DNA from: Kingdonia uniflora
Taxonomy: Eukaryota; Streptophyta; Magnoliopsida; Ranunculales; Circaeasteraceae
Direction: 5' to 3'
DNA length: 64,000 nucleotides
Assembly (NCBI GenBank): GCA_014058105.1
Contig: JACGCM010000155.1
Coordinates: forward strand, 2,232,001 to 2,296,000
Part shown: piece by piece, positions 24,790 to 36,452 of the stretch
Position numbering within the stretch: the stretch's first letter is position 1
Layout of the letters: every line of letters begins with the position of its first letter
Notes under the pieces: model-generated
Database searches by the model: none
What the model saw: the letters and a program-made list of their open reading frames with translations, nothing else
What the model was told of the DNA's origin: nothing
Made by a program: the position numbers and the translations under genes

Positions 24790-24978
24790 TTGTTATTCTA
24801 TTATAGTTTCACGAAGTTATATTTTCAGTCTTCAGAAACGCAAAATGCAAGCATATTATATGTTTTTACTGTATAATGTCACCAAGTTACACAAACTCCC
24901 AACTTGGCATCTCGTTATTTATTTTTTAGGAATCCAAAAATTCGTCGGGTTCATCATTTTCATAACTAGTCTCTCAGG

Positions 24979-25929
24979 TAGGGGTGCAACTTTGGTCTGA
25001 ATTTCCGATTTTTTCCGATTTCCGATCTGATATTTCTTATTTTGGAACAATATTTTACATTTCCGATTTCCAAAAATTCGATTTCCAAATTTTTCCGAAA
25101 AATTTCGGATTGGAATCTGAACAGATTTTACAGTTCCGAAATTCCGAATTTTCTGATCCGAATTTTCCGATCCGATAATATCGAATATATTCCGATTCGA
25201 TTTATTCCGAATATCCATCCGATCCGATTATTCCGAAAATTTATAAGTTAAACACTTAAACTTATATCTGAACTAGGGCTCCATTCCTCACTCCTCTGCC
25301 TCCATTCTCCACTCCTCTACCTCCAAAATCTACCACCAACTCTTCTCCACTGATCTCCACCACCGACTCTTCGCCACTGCCTCCACCGACTCTTCTCCTC
25401 CAAAAATCAAAATTCATCCACTACCTCCACTTCACCATCGACTCTTCTCCACTGCCTCCACTCTACTGATTAACAGTCCACTCCTCTGGAGATCAGTTCA
25501 CTTTGATTTGAAGAAGAATCTTGGGCGTACATATCCAGTATCCATTTCCACTACCTCCACTTTGATTCGAAGAAGAATCTTTGAATCTTTGATTTTAAAT
25601 CTCTACTGCCCCTGTACAGTAGTTTAATAGGCGACTCTCTCTCTCTAGGTTGGCAACAGTATATCACAGGTAAAAACAGTATCTTGATTTGGGTTTGATT
25701 TTCGAATTATTTTGAAAATACATTCCGAAATTATTCCGAAAATACATTCCAATTTTTTTTTCCAAAAATACATTCCGATTTTTTTTTCGAATTATTCTGA
25801 ATTCGGAAATATTTATGCAGTTCTGAAAAAAATCGTATCGGATCGGAACAAATTTTCCAGTTCTGAAAAAAATCGGAAAAATTCCGACTAGGCTCATTTC
25901 CGATCCGATCCGATCCGAAAACAGGCCTA
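24979..25929 (-). mobile_element. Non-autonomous hAT-like element, copy B
   Basis: A 951-bp element starting TAGGGGTGCAAC and ending GAAAACAGGCCTA. It is flanked by CTCTCAGG (24971-24978) and CTCTCGGG (25930-25937), an 8-bp TSD with one mismatch. It matches copy A (5569-6370) in reverse orientation, including ttccgatccgat-type subterminal motifs and the internal ctccactgcctccac block. It has no coding capacity. Confidence 0.8.
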
Positions 25930-25937
25930 CTCTCGGG

Positions 25938-26132
25938 GCTCGCCACGGTACCTCCTTAAGCCGCACGTTCCATTTTTGGTCAAAATAAATCTTGGTGGAT
26001 GACCCCTTCGTGTTGGGTTCCGAACTCGTGACCTCTCTCATTGGCCTACTCTTTATGCATCAAATGGTGTATAGAGAGAGAAATTATAATTAAATTACTT
26101 CTCCTTTTGTAACCTAAAGAATGCAAAATTAT
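25938..26132 (-). repeat. Possible tRNA-derived SINE or dispersed repeat
   Basis: The minus strand reads gaggtcacgagttcggaac near 26040-26015, resembling an RNA polymerase III B box. Next to it is the taggccaatgag / accatttgatgcataaag block also found in the RPL4 intron (14800-14887). A clear A box and tail were not established. hAT copy B appears to have inserted at its edge. Confidence 0.35.
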
Positions 26133-26146
26133 AAAAGATCAAAATA

Positions 26147-29100
26147 AAACATTTCTATCATTCAGGCCCTTCCATATACTGATGCCACAGCTCTTCGAGA
26201 ACGGGAATTATTGGCGGAGCTTGACGTGACCCAGTTAAGAGAAGAGATGTTTTGGCGTCAAAAATCCTGGGTGAACTGGTTAACTGAGGGAGATCGCAAC
26301 ACTAAGTTCTTTCACATGCCAACCCTCTCACAGCGAAAGAAAAACTTGATTGACTGACTGAAGGACAAATCCGGGGTCTGGACGGGTGACATAGGCGAAA
26401 TTGGCCAGATTTTTTTGCGCGACATGGCTCATAATTTCCAATCTTCCAACCCGATCATCATCCCGGAGTTTATTCAACATTTTGGTCCGTGTATCACGGA
26501 AGAGGATAATCTTAATCTTACGCGTATGGTTACATCAGAGGAAATTAAAGTCGCGCTGGATAGCATTGGCCAGCACAAAGCTCCCGGTCTGGATGGCTTC
26601 CCTGGGCTTTTCTTCCAACTCTCTTGGAAGGTGGTCGGCCCTAATATTTATCGTCTGGTATCCACGTTCTTTGAATCTGGCTTTATGCCTTCTCATATCA
26701 ACATCACTCATGTTGTTATGATTCTTAAGAATGGTTCTAAGGCATCCCGTTGTGATTTCCGGCCTATCAGCCTGTGTAATGTTATCTATAAAATCATATC
26801 CAAAATCCTCTCTTCCCGACTTAAGCCTCTTCTGGAAAAATTCATCTCTCCTTTCCAAAATGCTTTTGCGAGTGGTCGCCAGATTTTGGGCAATGTCCTG
26901 GTTGCCCACGAACTTATTCATACTATGAAATAGAAACAGGGCAGATTCGGTCTGATGGGTGTCAAGATGGATATGTCGAAAGCTTACGATAGGATCGAAT
27001 GGAGTACTTGATTAACACGTTAGCAAATCTCAGGTTCAGTTCGATCTGGTGCCAGTGGATCCTACAATGTATCTCGACGGCGCGTTACTCGGTTCTGCTC
27101 AACGGCTTGGCCCATGGGCCCATCACCCCCACTAAGGGTCTGCGTCAAGGTGACCCTCTCTCTCCCTTTTTGTTTATTATTTTGATGGACGGTCTGTATC
27201 GTGCTCTGGGGGCCAAGGAATCTGCTAAACTCCTTCATGGAGTTAAAGCGTCTAGAAGAGCGCCTCCGGTCTCCCATCTTTCATTTGCAGATGACTGTCT
27301 CCTATTTTGCCGAGCGGATATTACCGAAGCACTCGAACTGAAGAAAGTTCTCGATTCGTTTTACGGAGCCACGGGGCAGGAATTGAACCTTGCTAACTCA
27401 AGAATGTTTTTCAGCAAGAACCTCCCTCATCGATATTGCCACCTTATCAGTCGTCTTTTGAAGATTAGTATTATGCATACCGATGAACGTTACCTGGGTA
27501 CGAACCTGTTTTTCCACCGGTCCAAACCCCAAACTTTTCAACGCGTTGAAGAACGTATCTCCTCCCGTCTACAATCTTGGCGCAGTAAACTACTTTTGCA
27601 GGGTGGTTGAACTATCCTTATTCAGTCGGTTACTTTGGCCATTCCTTCGTACCAGATGTCCTGCTTTGCTCTTCCTCAATCTACCTGTAAGAATGTCAAC
27701 CGTCCCCAACGTGACTTCTGGTGGGGCAAAGGGAAAGACGCTAAGAAATCCTTGTACCTGAAAAAGTGGAAGGAAGTCTATCGTCCAAACCGTGAGGGAG
27801 GATTGGGAATTCGAGAGGCAAGGGCGACCAATAAAGCTTACCTCTCAAAACTGGTGTGGTACCTTCATCAGAAGCCGAACGAGTTGTGGGGTCGCGTCCT
27901 AAAAACAAAATATTATCCAGATTGCGATATTCTTCACGCTCCAAAGAAAGTGGATTCTTCTTGGACATGGCAAAGTGTCCAGTCTTCGATTGCGACTATC
28001 AACGCTCACTCTATGTGGCAGGTTCGAGTGGGGAACCGAATTAGATTTTGGACGGACCCATGCATCTTTCCGGATGAGGTTACGAAACCCACCCCCCGGC
28101 CAGGTATTAATTTGGTGGATTGTCCGACATGGGTGAGTCATTTTATTGATCCTATTAGCCGGTCGTGGCATTGTGACGAACTTTTAGCCTGGTGTGATGA
28201 CACTTCGGTTACCCTGATCTCGCACATATATATTCCTCGTGAAGAAAATTTCGATGAACTGAGATGGAATCCGTTGAAAGATGGATAGTTCTCCATCAAG
28301 TCCACTTATAGGGCTCTCATGTCTAGTTCTCAGATGGAGCCGGTTCTGGGAACCCCTTCCTTTCTCTTACGCTTTTGGAAGAACAAGGCGTCTCCGCGGG
28401 CCCAGATGTTTGCGTGGAAATGCTTCTGTGAGATGATCCCGTGCCGTGAGAAGATTGCGATCCGTCTTGCGTTAATTGATGCTTCTTGTCCCCTTTGTCA
28501 AGCCTCTTTGGAGACCCTCCACTATTTCCTTTAGGAATGTGCATTTACCCGTGCAGTCTGGTTTGGTACTTCTCTGGGCGGGTTACTCCACCAGGCTGAA
28601 CATCTTTTTGTCCATCAATCGATTAAGGTCTGGCTTTCGCCTCCGATGGACTGGCCGATTGACCGGGCGACCTGGACTGAAGTCACTTTCACTATCTACT
28701 GGTTAGCTTGGAAAGCGAGATGTGCCTGGTTTTTTCAAAATACTTCTCCAGATCCTACCCGGATCTCACGGACCATCAATAAAATTATTGGTAATGAGCC
28801 ATTTTTTTGTAATGAACGGCTATCTATCAAGGTCCCTTGGGGAAAACCGGCTTCAGGCTGGGAAAAAATTAATGTTGATGCCTCCTTTTGCAAAAATAAA
28901 TGTTTTAATGGCATTGGTCTGGTTATCCGCGACACTGACAATATATTTGATACAGCCCGAGTTTTATCCCGCAGATTTGCCTCTGCGGAAGAGGGGGAAG
29001 CGGTAGCAGTCCTAGAAGGCATCCAATAGGCAAGGGAAAGAAGACATATGAAGACTATCATTAAGGCAGATGCAGAAGCCATTGTCTCTTTTTGTAAAGA

Positions 29101-29376
29101 AGGAGGAGCTAACATTTCCTTGACCACGAAGGCGATCTTACAGGACTGCCTGGTTTTATTTGACTCTTCTCTGAATATTTGTATTAATTATGCCCCGAAG
29201 AGCGCTAATTATGTAGCTCACCTTATTGCTAGTCGCCCTACAGGTGATTCGACTAGCTGGACCTGGTATGGTTTTCCACCAGAATGGCTCTGTCCATCTC
29301 TAGTGGAGGATGGTACCTATTTTGTTTCTTCTTCAGTTTATTAATATATGGTTTACCAATAAAAAATAAATAAATT
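26147..29376 (+). mobile_element. 5'-truncated LINE, copy 2 (ORF2 remnant)
   Basis: The same family as copy 1 but on the plus strand, beginning between endonuclease and RT. It is flanked by an exact 13-bp TSD, aaagatcaaaata, at 26134-26146 and 29377-29389, and ends in an A-rich tail (aataaaaaataaataaatt). RT spans about 26415-27610 (DMSKAYDRIEW, GLRQGDPLSPFLFIILMDGL, SFADDCLLF). The connection region follows to 28288, a zinc finger (CPLCQASLETLHYFL) near 28485, and RNase H to 29341 (KINVDASF, GIGLVIRD). Breaks include TAG near 26933, a frameshift near 27000, one near 27600 and TAG near 28288. 5' truncation is the usual outcome of target-primed reverse transcription. Confidence 0.92.
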
Positions 29377-29389
29377 AAAGATCAAAATA

Positions 29390-29816
29390 TAAATAAATAA
29401 CATGAATTAGCGGTAATTAAATTTGCCTTATATCATGAGTTAACGGCAGCAAAAAAAATCCTACATGTTTCTTGTTTAACTTAAGGGCAAAATAGTTCAA
29501 GCAAACCCCACAACTTCGGGACCATGATTTTTTGCAAATTTCTTTTCAAACCTCATTGCCAACATGATGGAAACAGTTCTGAAACTGATATTTTTCAAAC
29601 TAGGGAACTAGAATCTACCATTGTTGCGATAGTGAGAGAACCAGAGAATAGTTATGCAAACTAGGAGGATAAGAGGATGGCATTTAGGGGTTTAAGACGG
29701 GATATAAATAGTGGAGCGTTAGACCTCAGTCTCAGCTACAGACTACAATAAAATTTTTCCAATGGGAACATTGTCTGTTTAGCTGAAAGCCAAAGATTAA
29801 TGTAAGGACTATCTTA
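29390..29816. other. Gene-free stretch between LINE copy 2 and Harbinger 1
   Basis: AT-rich, no coding signal or repeat recognised. It ends with TTA at 29814-29816, the presumed target site of the next element. Confidence 0.5.
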
Positions 29817-31475
29817 GAGCACCTGCAGCAGCTAGGTCGATTCTGACGTGGCTAGGTGGATTGAGAAATCCACCATTTAAACCACAAATCTTCCCCACAA
29901 CAGTTAGGTGATGGAGCTGATGTGGCTCTCCCAAACCCACCTTGAGGGTGATCTCTCTGCCCTCTTGGTGAATTTTTGGTGGATTGATCCCGCGCAATTC
30001 TGAACTGTGCATAGCCTTTGAACAAATAGAATGATGATACTTGTCAAGCTTTCAGTTGCTCCCCTGTCCCACAGTTCTGAACTGCGCATAGAGTGTACGC
30101 TCCAGATGGAGACACGTGGACGGTTAGAATTTAAACTTGGCTAACAGCTAGTTCTTGTCGCGGAGTTCTGAACTGCGCGGCTAGTGTCTGCATGAAATTT
30201 CCAATCCTTCCCTTTTCCATACTTAGTTTTGTTTTTTGGTGATCAGAAGGCCTATAGTTTTGGGTATACTTGTTCAACAAGAACCTCAACGACTATATTT
30301 TTGGGAAAACTTGTTTGGCATGCATTTCAACGGCTAATTTATTGGCCAAACTTGTTTGACAAGAAGCTCAACAGCTAATTTTGTTCATCTATAAAAACCA
30401 TTCATCTTGTACACTCTATTATCTTACTCTTCTATACTCAACTCTATTCTCTTTAAATCTATTTATCTTCTAAACTCTACTCTATTATCTTGTTATCAAT
30501 TTTGCCCAATCATGTATGACCTAATTTTGGGGGACCTAATCATGTCTGACCCATCACTCTCATCTTTGTCATCATTGTCTTCATCATCGTCCAGAAGAGA
30601 AAATCTATTCCGATGTCAAATTATAATGATGCATGAGTATTGCAAGGTTCTCATAGAGATGGGAGAAGCGGAAGAAAAAAAGTAAGAAGCGACATCATCA
30701 CAGAGGGGAGGGGGGGTAATAAAATGGGAAGGATTGACAAGTGAAAAGGCCGTGATCATAAATTGGGTTAGTTTAGCCTTAATCAAGATTATTTTGGTGC
30801 CAACCCAGTCTATGCCGGTATCCCATTTCATCGCCGATTACGTATGAACGAAGGTGTGTATCAACATATTCATGATCATGTTATTTTTGTAAACCCTTAT
30901 TTTATTCAAAAAGGAAATGCCGCTAAAACGATTGGTTTATCCTTGCGCCAAAAGATAACGTGCGCACTTTGCATGTTATGTAACGGTACTAGCACAGACG
31001 CCCAAGGCGAATACGTTTGGATTGGGGAGTCTACGGGTAATTTGAGTTTTTAATGAATTTTGCAAAACAATTATAACACTATTCAAAGCTCAATACCTTA
31101 GATCTACCGATTAAAATGATACATTACACTTGTTAGAAGTGAATGGATCGCGAGGCTTCCCAGGGATGCTAGGTAGTTTAGATATTATGCATTGGAAATA
31201 GAAGAATTGTCCTACCGGGTGGGAAGGATAATATACCGGTTATAAGAAAATCCCAACAATGATTTTAGAAGTGGTTGCATCGCACACGCATTTTTTGGGG
31301 TGCCCGGTTCTAACAATGACGTGAACGTCTTACATCAAGGGTAGCTTTTCAACAACTTGTCTAATAAAGTTGCGCCGCCATGCAATTACATTATAGGTAC
31401 GGTCCCGCACACCATGTGGTATTATTTAGCGAACAGAGTCTATCCAAAATGATAAACATTCATCCCAGCAATAAC
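29817..31475 (+). mobile_element. PIF/Harbinger element 1 with 5' part of transposase (broken)
   Basis: The left end is TTA (29814-29816) followed by GAGCACCTGCAGCAGC, a PIF-type TIR close to that of the element at 47589. Around 30740-31060 the translation shows the transposase N-terminus (DYFGANPVYAG, then LRMNEGVYQHIH, then GEYVWIGEST). Around 31150-31430 are catalytic-domain motifs GMLGSLDIMHW (first Asp), FFGVPGSNNDVNVL (second Asp) and MWYYLANRVYPK. Many stops and shifts are present. It loses identity near 31475, where a different Harbinger transposase begins, and no right TIR was found. Three ttctgaactg-ygc repeats lie at about 29998-30180. Confidence 0.75.
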
Positions 31476-31479
31476 CCCC

Positions 31480-32125
31480 CTTGATGATCAACCTAGGTAT
31501 CATGCTAGGAATATAAATCAGAATGTGCTTGTTGCTTGTTCCTTTGACATGAAAATAACTGAGATATTTGCTGAATGTGAAGGTTCAGCTCATGATAGCA
31601 AGATCTTGAGAGTTGTAGTTAATGATTATATGTATCCATTTACAGTGCCTAGAGGTAAATGATAGTATATTTATAATATAATCCCTAATATTTTACTTGT
31701 AATTTTTTGTTTGTAATCTTAATATGCACAATTTAACTTTTTTTTAGATAGTTACTACTTGGGGGATGCTGGATTTCCCCAAACTGGTTTTTTAGTTCCC
31801 TATTGAGGTGTACGCTATCACCTTAAGGAACACCGAGAGGGGAATAATCCTCAGACTCCACAAGAGTTCTACAATTATTGACACTCCCAGGAATATCATT
31901 GAGCGTCTGTTTGGGGTCATGAAGAGACGTTTTGCCTGTTTGGGCACAGAACCCCATTATAATGTGGAAACTCAAACCAAGGTTATTATTGCATGTTGTA
32001 TCATTCACAACCATATCATAGATGTAGATCCAAATGACAACTTAGAAGACCTAAATATAGAGGAAGAGAAACATGGAGAAATGCCTCATGAAGGGATAGG
32101 AACATTAGGAGGAACTGAAGCATAG
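31480..32125 (+). pseudogene. Second Harbinger transposase, C-terminal part
   Basis: Different subfamily from the preceding one. It begins with NQNVLVACSFDMK and GSAHDSKIL (catalytic Asp). After an inferred GT-AG intron (31655-31747) it has YYLGDAGF, RYHLKE and, in another frame, RNIIERLFGVMKRRF (catalytic Glu) and IIACCIIHNHI, ending TAG at 32125. The N-terminal part with the first Asp is missing. One internal TGA and one TGA/frame break are visible. Confidence 0.75.
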
Positions 32126-32290
32126 CCTAATTTTAGGGACCATTTATGTGGAAACATGTGGCTTGAGTATGTCAACTCTAGCCACTATCATCCTGCCTGA
32201 GTCATCTATTTTGTACTATTTTTATTTATTTGCCTGCTACTCTTTTATTGCATCCTTTATTATGACTATGGTATAAAATCACTTTAATAA

Positions 32291-32987
32291 GTCTGTTTGG
32301 TATGTCTCTTGTTTAGTATTTATATTTTGGTTTTAACTATTGTTATGACTAGTATTATTGTTTATATTATATGTCTCTAATGTATTTGATAGAGTATGCA
32401 GATTAACAAGTTATTATGTGTTATGACATATTCATGATATATTATTTTGTAGGTGTGATGGCTAGGTATTATACGGTTTTTGAAGGGTATTTACCCAGAG
32501 TATATGAGACATGGGAGAATACACACCCCCCAGGGCTCATGTTTTCGAGGAGCTATTCATAGGAGAGTTAATTCAAGGGTAGAGGCTGATCGCTTGTTTG
32601 CTGCATTTGTTGAGAAGGAGAGGCATGTTCACGGGGGAGTAGCTATGGAAGAGGAAGAGGCCTCACCAGCTGCTGAGGTTGAGGAAGCTGAAGATGTAGA
32701 AGATCTAGGTTGGATGGCTGTGAGGGATGTGTATGGTTGGATTTTCTGTCTTGTTTTAGGTTGTGTTGGAGTTGTGTGCTGTAAAGGTAGGTAAGCGAGT
32801 ATTTTCATTTTAGAGGTGTTGATCGGCTGGTATTTTATTGTATGACTATGAGGAATGTTTTCCACTATATTTGGTAATTTATGTATTTACGAATTAGAGA
32901 TGAAAATGTGGTTTTATATGTATTTTTGATGTTTTTGTGGAGAAACTTCTAATATGTGGTCAAATTAGATAGTTTAGCCAAACAGAC
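32291..32987 (+). mobile_element. Tourist-like (PIF/Harbinger) non-autonomous element
   Basis: Ends are GTCTGTTTGG at 32291 and CCAAACAGAC at 32978-32987, a perfect 10-bp inverted pair. TAA stands just outside both ends (32288-32290 and 32988-32990), fitting the 3-bp PIF target-site duplication. The 697-bp element encloses a hybrid-binding-domain coding fragment. Confidence 0.65.
32458..32794 (+). pseudogene. RNase-H1-type hybrid-binding (viroplasmin-like) domain fragment
   Basis: ATG 32458 follows a TTTTGTAG acceptor-like site. The reading begins MARYYTVFEGYLPRVYETW and then changes frame in a C-run near 32524-32530 into GSCFRGAIHRRVNSRVEAD, the rest of the domain. This YYxVFxG...GVYxTW pattern is the RNase H1 N-terminal / Caulimo_VI fold that binds RNA:DNA hybrids. 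An acidic stretch (EEEEASPAAEVEEAEDVED) and a short hydrophobic tail follow, to TAA at 32794. No RNase H catalytic domain is present. Likely a captured or TE-borne exon. Confidence 0.6.
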
Positions 32988-33351
32988 TAATGTGATGCTG
33001 AAGTTAGAAGTCAGGATTTTAAGTACAAGTTATAACCTTCAGCCAAACTCAGCAAAATTTTTTCTATCTTCTAACATTAAAATTTCTAACCTCTTCCTAC
33101 CTCTTCTATCTCTTCTCACCAAAATAAATAAATAAATGCATGGCCTAAGTATTAACCATGAGAGACTTTCGCTTATATATCTCTCCATTGCTGAGACAAA
33201 GTTCCGAGTTGAAAAGCTGTCCAAACCACAATTTTGCTTGTTATTCTCTAATGGCGACGAATTTTAGAAGCCGAATGATTTTGTGTGCAAAAATGTTGTA
33301 GTCTCAATCATCATCTATAATATAGGTAGAACAACCAACTAGGCTCCTTCT
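32988..33351. other. Gene-free stretch before copia copy 2
   Basis: AT-rich, no coding signal recognised. It ends at the outer edge of the copia copy 2 LTR. Confidence 0.5.
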
Positions 33352-34239
33352 TGTTAGGGAAAATCTATACTATGTTACATCTGCAGCAAATTTCAAAAGT
33401 AAAGATTAATGGAATTAGACCAGCAACCATAGCAAGATGAACTGGAGGTACCGAAGTGATGATCGTAGATGCTGAGTCAAGGATAAGGTCTCTATCTTTA
33501 AGATGTTTCACCACACTGCCCGTTGCAAACAATTGATTATTGCGTCGCCTCCAGGATAAAATAGCAGATTAGGAACTTCTCTTACAAGGAAGATGGACCT
33601 TCGTATGATTTGCACTTTCAATTGGTTTACTCCAATTCAAGACTCGTGATTATATTGATGAGAGGAGAAGAACTGTGTATTCGATGGATTGATAAAATTG
33701 AGGCACAGTTTCTCTATTTATAGAGTAAGTTTGAAATGGTAACAAGAGTTAATGGTGGGACACGTCATCAAAAACGTTTGAAACGGAAGTGAAATGTTTA
33801 TGACTTAATTACGAAATAGTTTCATTTGAGGAATTAAGAAAAAATGAAAAGTTCAGTTCGAATATGCTCGATTCGAATTTGGTCTTCCGGGAACTCTAGG
33901 TCGAAATTAACTCAGTTCGAATTTGGTCTCCTGGAAACTCCAGGTCGAAAATATTTGGTTTGCAATTATCCAGGTCGAGATCGAATGGACTCAGTTCAAA
34001 TTGTTCCAGCTGGTCCAAGTTGAATTGAATTGTTTTTGACAAAATTAATTCTTTCATAGAAGCATAAGTCCGAGGCCCAAGCCCATGAACTAAACAAAGT
34101 TTTAAACCCATTTATTTGGCTCGCCCCCACCCAGCATAGTGAATAAAGGACCTAGGTTATATCAAGAAAACAAACTACTCTTCCAAGCTATATCGGACTA
34201 AAGAAGCCACATATAGTTTTGGAGATATAAAACCCAACA
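33352..34239 (-). repeat. copia copy 2, 3' LTR
   Basis: 888 bp. On the minus strand it starts TGTTGGGTTTTATATC and ends CCCTAACA, matching TG...CA ends with a short inverted repeat. It is preceded by a polypurine tract (TAGTGGGGGAT). It shares blocks with the LTR of copy 1. Confidence 0.8.
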
Positions 34240-34250
34240 ATCCCCCACTA
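34240..34250 (-). other. Polypurine tract of copia copy 2
   Basis: The minus strand reads TAGTGGGGGAT immediately before the 3' LTR start. It serves as primer for plus-strand DNA synthesis in LTR retrotransposons. Confidence 0.7.
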
Positions 34251-34789
34251 TATCGAGAAAATATGTCTGAGTAAAAAATTTAAAGCAGTGCGCAAGTAGA
34301 GGTGTCTTTCGACTTGAACCTTAACATAGTGAATATACTTTTGAAGTACAAGCGATTAGAGTGACATTCGTCTAGAACTCTAATTCTGGAGGGTACAATT
34401 AGAGCACACCATACACAACTTTTATAGTATAAATTTCTAAAATGTTAGCGCTATACGGCCATACGCTAGTATCCCGGTTCTAATGAAAGCTCTAGAGAAC
34501 TTGTTCAAGTTCCCATAAGAAGCGGCCTCACTTCCACAATCATCGAGGTGAGTCTATCAGGAGTACTCCTATAGCTAGGTACCCCACTCCACATAGAGTA
34601 TAACCCTCACTAAGACTTAGAATAAAAACAACCTTAAATCGCTACGGGATATCGTGCTCTTATAGGGATGGACTAGGAGTAACTACCCCTTCTTAAAAAA
34701 TGCATGATCCTTCTTAATTATCTTATGACTTGTTTTTCCATTAGAACCTATTTCTTGGGATCTCCAGTCTATAGGTTGGGTTACCATCA

Positions 34790-36300
34790 CAGATATTCAA
34801 ACTATACGGGCTTTATCCCCATCCCTTTCATGGTGTTTTACATCTTCTCCAGAGCTAACCCTTTCGTCAAAGGATCAGCCAGGTTCGCTTCTGACCGAAC
34901 AAAATCCACTCTGATTGCCCCAAAAGTGTGTTTCTCTCTTATGGTACTGTGCTTAAGACGTATTTGTCGTTTCTTGTCATTGTAATAACGATTATCCACT
35001 TTTGCAATAGTGCAATACAATCACATTGGATAGGTATGGCAGGTAACAGCTTATCCCATAAAGGAATATATGACAGAAGGTTCCTCAACCAATTTGCCTT
35101 CTCACTGCCAGTAGCTAGTGCTATCAGTTCTGAATCCATCGTAGATTGGGCTAAAATAGTTTATTTCTTGGACCTTCAAGAAACTTCCCCACCGACAATG
35201 TTAAGGATATAATCGCTGGTAGCCTTGGAGTCTTCAGATAGGGTATTCCAATCAGCATCGGTTAATTCCTCTAGGACTGCGGAGAATTGCTCATAGTGTA
35301 TTCCTAGGTTCATGGTTCTCTTCAGATACCGCATGACTTTTTCTATAGCATACAATTGCTCCATACCAGGACAACTAGCAAATCTACATAACACCCCCAC
35401 TACGTAAGAAATGTCTGGCCTAGTACAATCAGTAGCATACTGAAAGCTGCCAATGATACTAGCATACTCAGTTTGTCTAGTACTGTCACGAATATTCCTT
35501 AATAGCTTCTGACTATGGTCGAATGGAGTGCACACAGGTTTACAGTCATAGTAGTTATACCTTTTCAAGATCTTCTCAATGTAATGAGACTGATCTAAAG
35601 TTATACCACTTAAAGTCCTAGTAATCTTAATTCCTAAAATTTCACTAGCTTCCCCCAAATCTTTCATGTCGAAATTTTCATTTAGTAGAACCTTGACATC
35701 ATTAACAACAGAGATGTTAGATTCAATAATCAGCAAATCATCCATATATAAGCATATAATAGTGGAAACATTATCTATAGCCTTGTAATAAATGCCTTTG
35801 TCACTTTCATTAATTTAAAAACCATGTGATATGACTAAGTTGACAAATTTCTCATGCCACTGCTTTGGTGCCTGTTTGAGACCATATAGGGACTTCACCT
35901 ATTTGTAGACTTTACGTTCCTGGTTAGGCACGATAAATCTCTCAGGTTGGTCCATGTAAATCTCTTCATCCAAGTCACAGTTTAAAAAAACAGTTTTAAC
36001 ATCCATTTGGTGAACTACTGAATTATGTATAGCAGCAGTAGCAAGTAATACTCTGATCAAAGTAATTCTAGTAACTGGAGAATAAGTATCAAAGAAATCA
36101 ATGTTCTCTCTCTGCCAAAATCTTGTTGCAACAAGCCTAGCTTTGAATTTCTATACTGACCCATGTGACATCTATTTCTTTTTAAGGATCCATTTACAAC
36201 CAATTGCCTTGCAACCGGGAGGTAAATCAGAAAGAACCCAAGTTCCATTAGACTCCAGAGAGTCCATCTCACTGTTGATAGTATCTTGCCAAACATCTTA
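34790..36300 (-). pseudogene. copia copy 2 RT and RNase H
   Basis: A long open stretch at 35745-35176 reads MDDLLIIESN (the palm motif is YMDD when the previous codon is included), FDMKDLGEASEILGIKI, LKRYNYYDCKPVCTPFDHS and DADWNTLSEDSKATSDY. The RNase H end is at 35020-34838 (IRVDFVRSEANLADPLTKGL). The upstream RT block with the MDVKTVFLN-like motif is near 36000, and further fragments reach 36300. Frameshifts occur near 35150, 35040 and 35750-36050. It is homologous to 287-1870. Confidence 0.88.
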
Positions 36301-36452
36301 ATCAGGGGAGGTAAGTGCCTATTTGTGGGTAGACAGATCTCCCTCTAGAGTATATACTTCAAAATCAGGACCAAAATCCTTCTCCACTCGAGCATTCTTG
36401 CTCCTTCTAACATTTGTAATATTGTCTATTGTTTCCAAATTTCTAGGTTCTT

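Noticed and set aside
25664..26041. 125-codon minus-strand frame
   Set aside because: Crosses the end of hAT copy B and its TSD, so it is a chimeric chance frame.
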